From contig JAIVER010000072.1 in the NCBI GenBank assembly GCA_023864145.1, positions 1-6,245 of the forward strand: a DNA stretch of 6,245 nucleotides. Reading direction: 5' to 3'. Made by a program: the position numbers and the translations under genes. The DNA is from Thiohalomonas sp. (GTDB lineage Bacteria > Pseudomonadota > Gammaproteobacteria > GRL18). How positions within the stretch are numbered: position 1 is the stretch's first letter; the number at the start of each line of letters is the position of its first letter. Positions 1-6,150 of this stretch are shown piece by piece. Below the pieces are notes generated by a model. That model saw only the letters and a list, made by a program, of their open reading frames with translations, had not been told where the DNA came from and did not search any database.

Positions 1-31
1 TTTCATGGGCTGTGAGAGTAATTTGCGTCAT
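1..31 (-). CDS. IS630-family transposase, N-terminal fragment (runs off left edge)
   Basis: The start codon is at 31-29 on the minus strand, and ten codons are visible, reading MTQITLTAHE. The right-hand copy begins MRQITLTAHE, so the two transposases differ at residue 2 (Thr against Arg), from the base change at position 27. Only the extreme N-terminus is present, ahead of the helix-turn-helix DNA-binding region; the DDE catalytic domain of this family is off the window. Whether the full gene is intact cannot be judged here. The call rests on near-identity to the better-covered right copy. Confidence 0.75.
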   Translation of the reverse strand, partial: MTQITLTAHE

Positions 32-90
32 TGGATAATTTTGATCTTCTTCTCTATGAAAATCAAGCATTTTCATAGGTCAGGGGTATA
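1..90 (-). mobile_element. 5' end of an IS630-family insertion sequence (left copy, partial)
   Basis: The first 90 bases match the reverse complement of 6092-6181 with only three differences (positions 27, 58 and 83). The two stretches are therefore ends of two copies of one element. Similarity stops in a TATA run at 87-90, which fits the TA target preference known for the IS630/Tc1 group. The copy holds about 59 bp of leader and the first ten codons of a transposase reading leftwards; the rest lies outside the window. It sits 17 bp beyond the stop codon of the M16C peptidase and in the same transcriptional direction, so peptidase transcripts could read into it. Family assignment rests on the transposase N-terminus seen in the right copy. 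The exact outer end of the element is uncertain by a few bases. Confidence 0.85.
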
Positions 91-107
91 GTATTAATTT
101 TCCAGGA

Positions 108-3100
108 TTATGCAAGAGTGATTAACTCAAGGCCTAATTTGCTGCATTCATCCTCATGTTCATGATTACTGACAATGGCAATGCTTGCATCTTGTCCTAT
201 CAGGTAGGTCTTTGCTACCCGTACTAAATCATCAATTGTCACAGCAATAATTTGTTGTCTGAATTTTTGCCTTTGTTGTGCATTACGCCCAAACAAGTTA
301 CTTTGAAATGTCATCTTTGCATCGCCTGCAGGTGATGCTGGTTTGTCGATACTGCTAATAACACCCAGTATTGACTCTTCTAATGCCTGATAATCATGAG
401 TTGTGTCCACTAACCATGCAAGCGAGTTGTCAAAATCACTTAAGGTATTAGTCAATCTTGGATCACGATAGGAGAAAAACTTAAAACAGGCATTTGCTGA
501 ATCCTGATTGGCACCACTGCCATAAGCTCCACCCTGTTCACGAATACAGCGGTGCAGGAAACCATTTATTAAAAAACCACCTAAAACAGTGAGTGGTGGT
601 GCATCCACATGCCCGACAGGAACGGTAGCATAGACTTTGGCACAAAAATTGACTTGTGTACTGGTCAACCAGGCTTGTTTAACATGCATTTTAATTTCAG
701 TAAGATTTAATAACTCATTCGATACACTTGAATGAATCGTTGCAGAATCCCAGTTTTGCAAAATTTCATCACAACAGGATTGATAAACATCTTCTTCACA
801 AACAAGTAAAAACTGAGCAGGAGAACTGTTCAGTTTAGTATGAATACTGCTTAATAACTGAGTTAAATGCTTAATTGCACTATCATCAGTATCATTATGT
901 AGATTATTATCCAGTTCTTTTATAAATGCGATACTGGCCAGCCCATTGTTTTTATGGTTTAAGTGAGCAACGGGGCTCATACCGCTTGCAGCTGCCTGCA
1001 TAGCAAGCGAATGACCACTGCCTGTAATGCTATTTTCTTTACGCGTTCTTATTTGTGAAATAAGCTCTTTAATTCGATCGCTTTCATCAAAACGCATTGT
1101 TTTAAATGAGTGCTTGAGTAAGCGCGTCATTTCTGCATGATTACGCAACAAGGCCTTACCAGAAATGGTATAAAAAGCACTGACCTGTTGTTCATTGTCT
1201 ATATTGCCACGCATAGTGCTGCCGGCATGAATACCGCCTGAGATCTGAGATTGCCAGACTTGCATCTCTAAATAATCTTTATCAGCACAACCTAGTTCAC
1301 CAAAACAATAATTAAAAACAGATAAATATTGACGCTCTTCATCTGTAAATTGGGGCATATCCAGAATTAATTGCTGATAAACCAGGCCATTTGTACCCTG
1401 ATTAAAATGAGATATTTTAATATCTGAATATTGCTGCTCATAATGTTGAGGAATTTTTATTGTTTCAGGCACATCTTGCAGAGTGACTTTAGGTAAAATC
1501 TCATCAATATTTGTTTCTAACTTGTTTTGACGTTCAGATAAATTACTGGCTAAATCAATCAGAGTATTTTTTTCTTCCTCACTCAAATTAGATTTAATCT
1601 CAGCCAGACGGGCTTTTTCAGCATCATTACGTCTTTTTTCAAGCTGAGCATCTGGTTTAAAGGTCACTCTTACACGGTGTGCATTATTGAGTAATTGTGA
1701 ACGGACCAGATTTTTTACGTAATCAGGATCTTGTGTTTTCTCACGTAATGAACGTAATGCCACATCAAGATTCATGTGGGTAATGACATCACCACGATGT
1801 ATTGCCGTGGATAAGCCGGATAAAATTAATTGCAGACCAAAGGGATAATGATCACCACCAATTTCACGTTGATTAAGTTCTAACTGATGTAAAACCGCGT
1901 CAATTTGTTCTTGCCTGATACCATTTTCGGCTACATCTTCAAGAACATCTATTACCAGTTGTTCAAATGCTTGTGCATTTTCTGGGGTTGAACCTTCAAG
2001 ACCACATATAAAACTCATTTCTTTATTAGAATCTTCTAAGCCGCATAAGGGTGAAGGTGCATTACCCAGATCGGTTGTTTCTAGGGCTTGCATTAAAGGT
2101 GAAGCTGAATTTTCCAGTAATAGACTAGATAAAAATTGTGCTTCAAGTTGTTCTTCAAGATTAATACTTTGACCCAACAGCCAGCCCATTACTAAATGAG
2201 TTTTATTGTTATGATCTTCTTCTGCGTCAAGCGGGTAGTTTTCTTCAATGTTTATCTGAGAAAAAAAACGTTTTTCGTTATTAACATCAATCGTCTTATC
2301 AAGTGGCTCAAATTGAGATAATACTTGATGTTCAAATTTTTCCTGGTGAACTTGAGCCGGAATATCACCAAAGGTCATAAATACTGAATTGCTTGGATGA
2401 TAATGTATTTTATAAAACTCTTTTAGCTGCTCATAATTTAAATCAGGAATATCAGTAGGTTCCCCGCCACTATTAAAGTGATAGGTTACTATTGGAAACA
2501 GGTATTTACTGACTGTTTGCCATAAAGCACTAACCGTTGATGACATAGCGCCTTTCATTTCATTAAAGACTACGCCTTTAAATTGTAAATCTGAAGCGGC
2601 ATTATCTGCCTGTTCAAATTCAAGACGATGTCCTTCCTGGGCAAAATCTAATTCATCCAGTCTTGAGAAAAATACAGCATCTAGATAAACATCAAGAAGG
2701 TTATTAAAATCTTTCTTATTCTGGCTGGCAAAAGGATAAGCAGTCCAGTCACTGGAAGTAAATGCGCTCATAAAGGTATTAAGTGAACGTCTTATCATCA
2801 TAAAAAAGGGATCTCTGACCGGGAAATTCTTACTACCACATAGAGCCGTATGTTCAAGTATATGTGCCACCCCGGTTGAATCGGTAGGAATTGTCCGTAA
2901 AGCAACCAAAAAAACATTTTCATCATTATCTGCTGCTATATGATAATGAAGTGCTCCCGTCTTTTTATGCTTAAATTGGCTGACAATAATATCAAGTGAT
3001 TCAATCTTTTCACTTTGAATCCATGCAAAAGTATCATGACATTGTGCTGTTTCAGATAAAATTGAGTTTAACTCGGATTTTATTGGTTTTTTTTTGTTAA

Positions 3101-3122
3101 TAGTATCAGCGGTGGTGGTCAT
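108..3122 (-). CDS. M16C-family zinc metalloprotease (PreP/insulinase-like)
   Basis: This encodes a 1004-residue peptidase of the pitrilysin/insulinase superfamily, subfamily M16C (presequence protease-like), which degrades peptides inside a closed two-halved chamber. The inverted zinc motif HxxEH is at residues 87-91 (HILEH, followed by TALCGS), and the third zinc ligand is probably E188 in VVFNEMKG, 97 residues later, close to the spacing in PreP. Other family landmarks are VRDPFF (102-107), the YHPSN segment (241-245), a charged hinge at about 495-545 leading into the M16C-associated domain (about 500-745), and REQGGAYGSG (861-870). R861 and Y867 there match the conserved Arg/Tyr pair of the C-terminal half. 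Length agrees with the usual 970-1000 residues and I see no frameshift. No signal peptide or membrane segment is visible, so it is probably cytoplasmic. A GGAG lies 11 nt upstream of the chosen ATG, slightly far. It is divergent from sat and is followed 17 bp after its stop by an IS630-type element. The natural substrate cannot be told from sequence. Confidence 0.95.
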   Translation of the reverse strand: MTTTADTINKKKPIKSELNSILSETAQCHDTFAWIQSEKIESLDIIVSQFKHKKTGALHYHIAADNDENVFLVALRTIPTDSTGVAHILEHTALCGSKNFPVRDPFFMMIRRSLNTFMSAFTSSDWTAYPFASQNKKDFNNLLDVYLDAVFFSRLDELDFAQEGHRLEFEQADNAASDLQFKGVVFNEMKGAMSSTVSALWQTVSKYLFPIVTYHFNSGGEPTDIPDLNYEQLKEFYKIHYHPSNSVFMTFGDIPAQVHQEKFEHQVLSQFEPLDKTIDVNNEKRFFSQINIEENYPLDAEEDHNNKTHLVMGWLLGQSINLEEQLEAQFLSSLLLENSASPLMQALETTDLGNAPSPLCGLEDSNKEMSFICGLEGSTPENAQAFEQLVIDVLEDVAENGIRQEQIDAVLHQLELNQREIGGDHYPFGLQLILSGLSTAIHRGDVITHMNLDVALRSLREKTQDPDYVKNLVRSQLLNNAHRVRVTFKPDAQLEKRRNDAEKARLAEIKSNLSEEEKNTLIDLASNLSERQNKLETNIDEILPKVTLQDVPETIKIPQHYEQQYSDIKISHFNQGTNGLVYQQLILDMPQFTDEERQYLSVFNYCFGELGCADKDYLEMQVWQSQISGGIHAGSTMRGNIDNEQQVSAFYTISGKALLRNHAEMTRLLKHSFKTMRFDESDRIKELISQIRTRKENSITGSGHSLAMQAAASGMSPVAHLNHKNNGLASIAFIKELDNNLHNDTDDSAIKHLTQLLSSIHTKLNSSPAQFLLVCEEDVYQSCCDEILQNWDSATIHSSVSNELLNLTEIKMHVKQAWLTSTQVNFCAKVYATVPVGHVDAPPLTVLGGFLINGFLHRCIREQGGAYGSGANQDSANACFKFFSYRDPRLTNTLSDFDNSLAWLVDTTHDYQALEESILGVISSIDKPASPAGDAKMTFQSNLFGRNAQQRQKFRQQIIAVTIDDLVRVAKTYLIGQDASIAIVSNHEHEDECSKLGLELITLA

Positions 3123-3257
3123 TCCAGACTAGACTCCGAATTAATTAATTTTATTGGGTGTGTTTAATGACTCAGATTAATATGGTATCACTTTAAGGAG
3201 TAAAGAAGAATAAAACTTAATTTAAGGTGAGTTTTTTTGTTAAAATAGAATGAATTA

Positions 3258-3319
3258 ATATCTAAAGTTTAGAGCGACAGGTCAGTCAAGGGTGAGCTGT
3301 CGCTCTAAACTTTAGATAT
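3258..3319. repeat. Perfect 23-bp inverted repeat with 16-nt loop
   Basis: Arms at 3258-3280 and 3297-3319 are exact reverse complements: the left arm starts ATATCTAAAG and ends GAGCGACAG, and the right arm starts CTGTCGCTC and ends CTTTAGATAT. The loop is 3281-3296. With one unpaired base the pairing continues outward through AATTA on both sides. The inner half is GC-richer than its surroundings. No T-run follows the stem on either strand, so it is not a classic intrinsic terminator, although the A/T-rich lower stem could act as a bidirectional one. It could also be a miniature transposable element, a decayed IS end pair, or a structured RNA or operator. Its place between two divergent gene starts argues against a simple terminator role for either neighbour. 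Confidence 0.9.
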
Positions 3320-3404
3320 TTAATTATGACTGCGAAAATTATGACTGAAGATTTTCATCAATACATGAATTCATTATCAGAATATCAATATCTATTAATA
3401 TAAA

Positions 3405-3418
3405 TGCTTATATATAAT
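3405..3418 (+). promoter_or_regulatory. Candidate promoter -10 region upstream of sat
   Basis: A consensus TATAAT lies at 3413-3418, overlapping an extended -10-like TGCTTATAT at 3405-3413. No good -35 hexamer is found at 16-18 bp spacing. If used, it would give sat a 5' leader of nearly 190 nt containing the small hairpin before the ribosome binding site. In DNA this AT-rich such matches arise easily by chance, so the call is weak. Confidence 0.3.
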
Positions 3419-3569
3419 TTTTTCCCTAGTTAAGTGATTTTCTGTTAAAATCTCGGTTCATATTTATGTGTGCCAAGACAATATGGGTATCTTTTTGATT
3501 AGTTTGATAAATATCAATTCTATAAATCATAAAATACGCTAGTCTTATACGGTTAAACAATTTTTGGTC

Positions 3570-3588
3570 GCATTGGATGAGCCAATGC
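3570..3588 (+). promoter_or_regulatory. Short hairpin in the sat leader, just before the ribosome binding site
   Basis: GCATTGG (3570-3576) and CCAATGC (3582-3588) form a perfect 7-bp stem around a 5-nt loop. The hairpin ends 15 nt before the GGAG of sat, so it would be in the mRNA leader if the promoter is upstream. It could affect ribosome access or mRNA stability, or be a dyad operator for a DNA-binding protein. No known motif is recognised. Confidence 0.45.
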
Positions 3589-3603
3589 ATTCTGTCAATA
3601 TTT

Positions 3604-3607
3604 GGAG
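3604..3607 (+). promoter_or_regulatory. sat ribosome binding site
   Basis: GGAG lies 7 nt before the ATG at 3615, an ideal spacing. It decides the start: the frame is open back to 3543, and an earlier TTG (3564) and ATG (3585) exist in frame, but neither has a comparable site, and those codons run through the leader hairpin. Confidence 0.8.
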
Positions 3608-3614
3608 AAATTAC

Positions 3615-4805
3615 ATGATTAAACCCCATGGATCCGATGAACTAAACCCTCTTTTCGTTTATGATTCTACTGCAAACGAAGCATTACACAAAGAAGCTGA
3701 AGGTTTAGCTTCTGTATTAGTTAGTTCTGCTACAGCAGCTAATGCCGTTATGTTGGGTGCTGGTTACTTTAATCCTTTAACAGGATATATGAATAAAGCT
3801 GATGCCTTATCTGTTGCCACTGATATGAAAACGACTTCTGGTCTTTTTTGGCCAACACCGGTTCTGAACTTGCTTCAGGATTCTGGAAGTATCAAAGCTG
3901 GCGATCGTATTGCTCTTAAAGATCCCAATGTTGATGGTAATCCCATTCTGGCTGTGATGGACGTTGAATCTGTTGAAGAGTTCACGGATGAAGAAATTGC
4001 CTTAATATCAGAAAATGTTTACCGTCCAAGTGTTGAAGAAGCACACCCAGGTGTTGATGCATTTCTTGCTCAAGGTAAGGTTTGTTTTTCTGGTCCAATT
4101 CAAGTATTAAATTTCTCATATTTCCAAAGTGAATTCCCAGATACATTCCGTACTGCTGTCGAAATCCGTAATGAAATTTCTGAGCGTGGCTGGAATAAAA
4201 TTGTTGCTTTTCAGACTCGTAACCCAATGCACTTAGCTCACGAAGAACTTTGTCATATGGCAATGAATCGTCTAGACTGTGATGGTCTTGTTATTCATAT
4301 GCTGTTAGGTAAATTAAAGCCAGCTGATATCCCTGCTCCAGTACGTGATGCAGCAATTCGTAAAATGGTTGAATTATACTTCCCTAAAAACAGTGCAATG
4401 GTTACAGGCTATGGCTTTGATATGCTGTATGCCGGTCCCCGTGAAGGCGTATTGCACGCAGTTTTCCGCCAAAATATGGGGGCTACTCACTTCATTATTG
4501 GTCGTGACCATGCCGGTGTTGGTGATCACTATGGTGCGTTTGATGCACAAACAATTTTTGATAATGATGTTCCAGAAGGTGCATTAGAGATTGAAATATT
4601 CAAAGCTGATCATACTGCTTATTCTAAGAAATTAGATAAGGTTGTTATGATGTGTGAAGCACCCGATCATACTAAAGAAGATTTTGTACTTCTTTCTGGT
4701 ACTAAAGTACGTGAAATGCTGGGTAATGGTATTGCTCCACCAAAAGAATTCTCACGTCCTGAAGTCGCTCAGATCCTTATGGATTACTACGAAAGTATCA
4801 AATAA
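3615..4805 (+). CDS. sat: Sulfate adenylyltransferase (ATP sulfurylase), single-polypeptide type
   Basis: This is a 396-residue ATP sulfurylase interconverting ATP plus sulfate with APS plus pyrophosphate. Key motifs are all present: QTRNPMHLAHE (200-210), the nucleotide-binding signature of the family with its HxxH-like pair; GRDHAGVGDHYG (296-307); and SGTKVREML (361-369). The protein covers the N-terminal PUA-like domain and the catalytic domain and ends there. It has no APS kinase extension and is not the heterodimeric CysDN enzyme of assimilation. The zinc-binding CxxC cluster of some bacterial and archaeal Sat proteins is missing; only C347 lies in that area. This form is typical of sulfur oxidizers, where it works in reverse, making ATP and sulfate from APS produced by AprBA in the cytoplasm. 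That direction is inferred, since no apr or dsr genes are in the window. The gene stands alone, with its own leader and a convergent neighbour, and shows no damage. Confidence 0.96.
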   Translation: MIKPHGSDELNPLFVYDSTANEALHKEAEGLASVLVSSATAANAVMLGAGYFNPLTGYMNKADALSVATDMKTTSGLFWPTPVLNLLQDSGSIKAGDRIALKDPNVDGNPILAVMDVESVEEFTDEEIALISENVYRPSVEEAHPGVDAFLAQGKVCFSGPIQVLNFSYFQSEFPDTFRTAVEIRNEISERGWNKIVAFQTRNPMHLAHEELCHMAMNRLDCDGLVIHMLLGKLKPADIPAPVRDAAIRKMVELYFPKNSAMVTGYGFDMLYAGPREGVLHAVFRQNMGATHFIIGRDHAGVGDHYGAFDAQTIFDNDVPEGALEIEIFKADHTAYSKKLDKVVMMCEAPDHTKEDFVLLSGTKVREMLGNGIAPPKEFSRPEVAQILMDYYESIK

Positions 4806-4864
4806 TTATTATTAATTAAATAATGCTTTTTAAATATGGAAAAAAATATTAGAAAATAAAAAGT
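4806..4864. other. Short convergent intergenic spacer
   Basis: The 59 bp between the sat stop and the convergent FHA remnant stop are almost purely A and T. There is no GC-rich stem; a weak ATTATT/AAATAAT dyad and A- and T-runs on both strands are the only terminator-like marks. No gene or motif is recognised. Confidence 0.5.
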
Positions 4865-5194
4865 TTATGAAAATCCAAGCATTCTTATAAATTTACCCCA
4901 AAATCCAATTTTTTTATGCTTTTTTACTGTTACTCGTGGAGCTTTTGCTTTATTTTTAGACAATTCTTTTTGCAGTTGCTGCTGGAAATCAGCAGACATC
5001 ATCACCGTGGCTTCACTTTGTTCGCCAGAGTCCACAGCACCACTAAAGGTTGATTCAGTAAAGAAAGCGTTTTGATGCTTACCAATAACATCACCATCTT
5101 TTAGATTATGATGGTGTATTTTCTTATCATTAACAAAAGTACCATTAGTACTATTCATGTCCTCTAATACTGCACCATTTTCTGTTGTATTAAA
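4865..5194 (-). pseudogene. FHA-domain protein, 5'-truncated remnant
   Basis: The reading frame from a stop at 5195-5197 to the TAA at 4865-4867 gives 109 residues. Its start, ENGAVLEDMNSTNGTFVN, is the classic C-terminal half of a forkhead-associated domain, and KKIHHHNLKDGDVIGKHQ continues the last strands. FHA domains bind phosphothreonine peptides, but the N-terminal half, with the conserved GR and SxxH residues that do this, is missing and not found in other frames upstream. GDVIGKHQ also looks about two residues short of the usual GDVI-x-IGKH, hinting at a further small deletion. A 97-residue product could start at ATG 5158, but that lies inside the FHA fold and has a GAGG only 2 nt away. 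The tail is charged and ends basic-hydrophobic (KKIGFWGKFIRMLGFS). Its former partner is unknown. Confidence 0.75.
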
Positions 5195-5295
5195 CTAGGT
5201 TTAAAGTCGCATTTTATTTAATTAATAGACATAATTTCAGCTATACTTAAAAAATAATGTAACTACTCAGGATTTCAACCATTCTTCTAAGCTGA
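5195..5295. other. AT-rich gap between two divergent broken genes
   Basis: About 100 bp with stops in all useful frames and no recognised motif. It lies between the points where the FHA gene (leftward) and the ligase-like gene (rightward) both lose their 5' ends. It could be a deletion junction, the scar of a vanished mobile element, or decayed promoter DNA. I found no inverted repeat in it. Confidence 0.45.
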
Positions 5296-6090
5296 CAAGA
5301 GATCACTCATCGCCATTTTAAAAAAAGTGACTTTGATCGCTATCGAAATAAACTTGATGCAGAATTAGCCTGGGTAAAAAACTGGTTTGCGAAAAAAAGT
5401 CGTGATCAGACAGAGCACTATGAACGACAATCCCTGCCGACGGTTGGTTTTGAACTTGAAATTTGTCTGGTGGATAAAAAGGGGGAGCCTGCCTGTGTTA
5501 ATGATGTCTTTTTACAACGCTTAAAAAATACCTCCATAGAGAAAGAAGTTAGCCTTGAACTGGCACAATTTAATCTGGAGCTGAACAGTCTTGTTTTTAA
5601 ATTAACCGGAAATGTCTTACAGAATTTAAAAAAAGAATTCGAACGTCTCTGGTTAGCCTGCAGCACTATTGCACAAGAACTAAATTGTAAGCTACTGATG
5701 ATTGGGTGTTTGCCGAGCCTGCAGGAAGAACATCTTAAACTAAGAAATATGTCTCCCATGACGCGTTACGCCGCTTTAAATGAACAAGTGCTCAGGAGTC
5801 GAAAAGGCCGGGCAATTGACCTGGATATTCAAGGCAGAGAAACATTAAAAAGTATCCATCAGGATGTCATGCTGGAATCCGCTGCTACTTCTTTTCAGCT
5901 GCACTTAGAAATGCCTTTTTCTCGAGCGGTACGTTTTTACAATGCAGCGATTATCCTGTCAGCACCCATGGTGCCCGTGACTGCCAATTCCCCACTTCTC
6001 TTTAGTAAAGCGCTCTGCTGTGAAACTCGAATTCCTGTATTTGAACAAGCGGTATCTGTTGGTGGTTTTGATGGTGCTGTATTCGGGCCT
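5296..6090 (+). pseudogene. Glutamate-cysteine ligase-family (carboxylate-amine ligase-like) gene, broken at both ends
   Basis: The open frame reads QEITHRHFKKSDFDRYRNKL at its start and then follows a glutamate-cysteine ligase-like (ATP-dependent carboxylate-amine ligase) family through GFELE (codons at 5446-5460, likely metal and substrate binding in the glutamine-synthetase-like fold), NMSPMTRYAALNEQVL (from 5746), FQLHLEM (from 5893) and FEQAVSVGG. Relatives that I recall begin MGQEI. Here a TGA stop (5293-5295) sits directly before QEI, and no ATG, GTG or TTG occurs in frame until GTG 5470, which is inside the catalytic core. The 3' end is cut after codon 5088+1000 (CCT at 6088-6090) by an IS630-type element, which adds three codons and a TGA (6100-6102). 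About 265 codons remain of roughly 450-500 expected from memory of the family. The body has no frameshift, so damage is probably recent. Whether the family makes gamma-glutamylcysteine or another amide is not certain. Confidence 0.75.
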
Positions 6091-6150
6091 ATATACCCAT
6101 GACCTATGAAAATGCTTGATTTTTATAGAGAAGAAGATCAAAATTATCCA

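Larger units (their letters stand above)
3123..3614. other. 492-bp intergenic region between divergent M16C peptidase and sat genes
   Basis: This is a very AT-rich gap with no convincing gene. It must carry the promoters of two divergent genes. For the peptidase (minus strand) the best I see is a weak TTTACT / TATTAA pair with a 16-bp spacer, about 60-90 bp upstream of its ATG. The centre holds the large inverted repeat at 3258-3319. Just after it an 11-bp direct repeat (AATTATGACTG at 3322-3332 and 3337-3347) occurs with a 15-bp period. Short reading frames such as the 26-codon one from 3326 lack a ribosome binding site. Nearly 300 bp separates the palindrome from sat, leaving room for a long 5' leader. 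A lost small gene is possible but cannot be shown. Confidence 0.7.

Noticed and set aside
3258..3319. Intrinsic terminator
   Set aside because: The stem is strong but no T-run follows on either strand, and both neighbouring genes start, rather than end, on its sides. Kept as an unexplained inverted repeat.
3326..3403. 26-codon reading frame just after the palindrome
   Set aside because: It has no ribosome binding site and no recognisable features; such short frames are expected by chance.
3426..3629. 67-codon minus-strand frame overlapping the sat start
   Set aside because: It overlaps the sat ribosome binding site and start, has no recognisable domain, and its composition simply mirrors AT-rich DNA.
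3982..4263. 93-codon minus-strand frame inside sat
   Set aside because: It lies entirely within the conserved sat coding region and is an antisense shadow.
4345..4587. 80-codon plus-strand frame inside sat, with hydrophobic stretches
   Set aside because: It is an out-of-frame shadow of sat; the hydrophobic look comes from frame-shifted codons and there is no ribosome binding site.
5418..5759. 113-codon minus-strand frame opposite the ligase-like remnant
   Set aside because: It is antisense to a frame with clear family motifs; the serine- and cysteine-rich composition is typical of a shadow.
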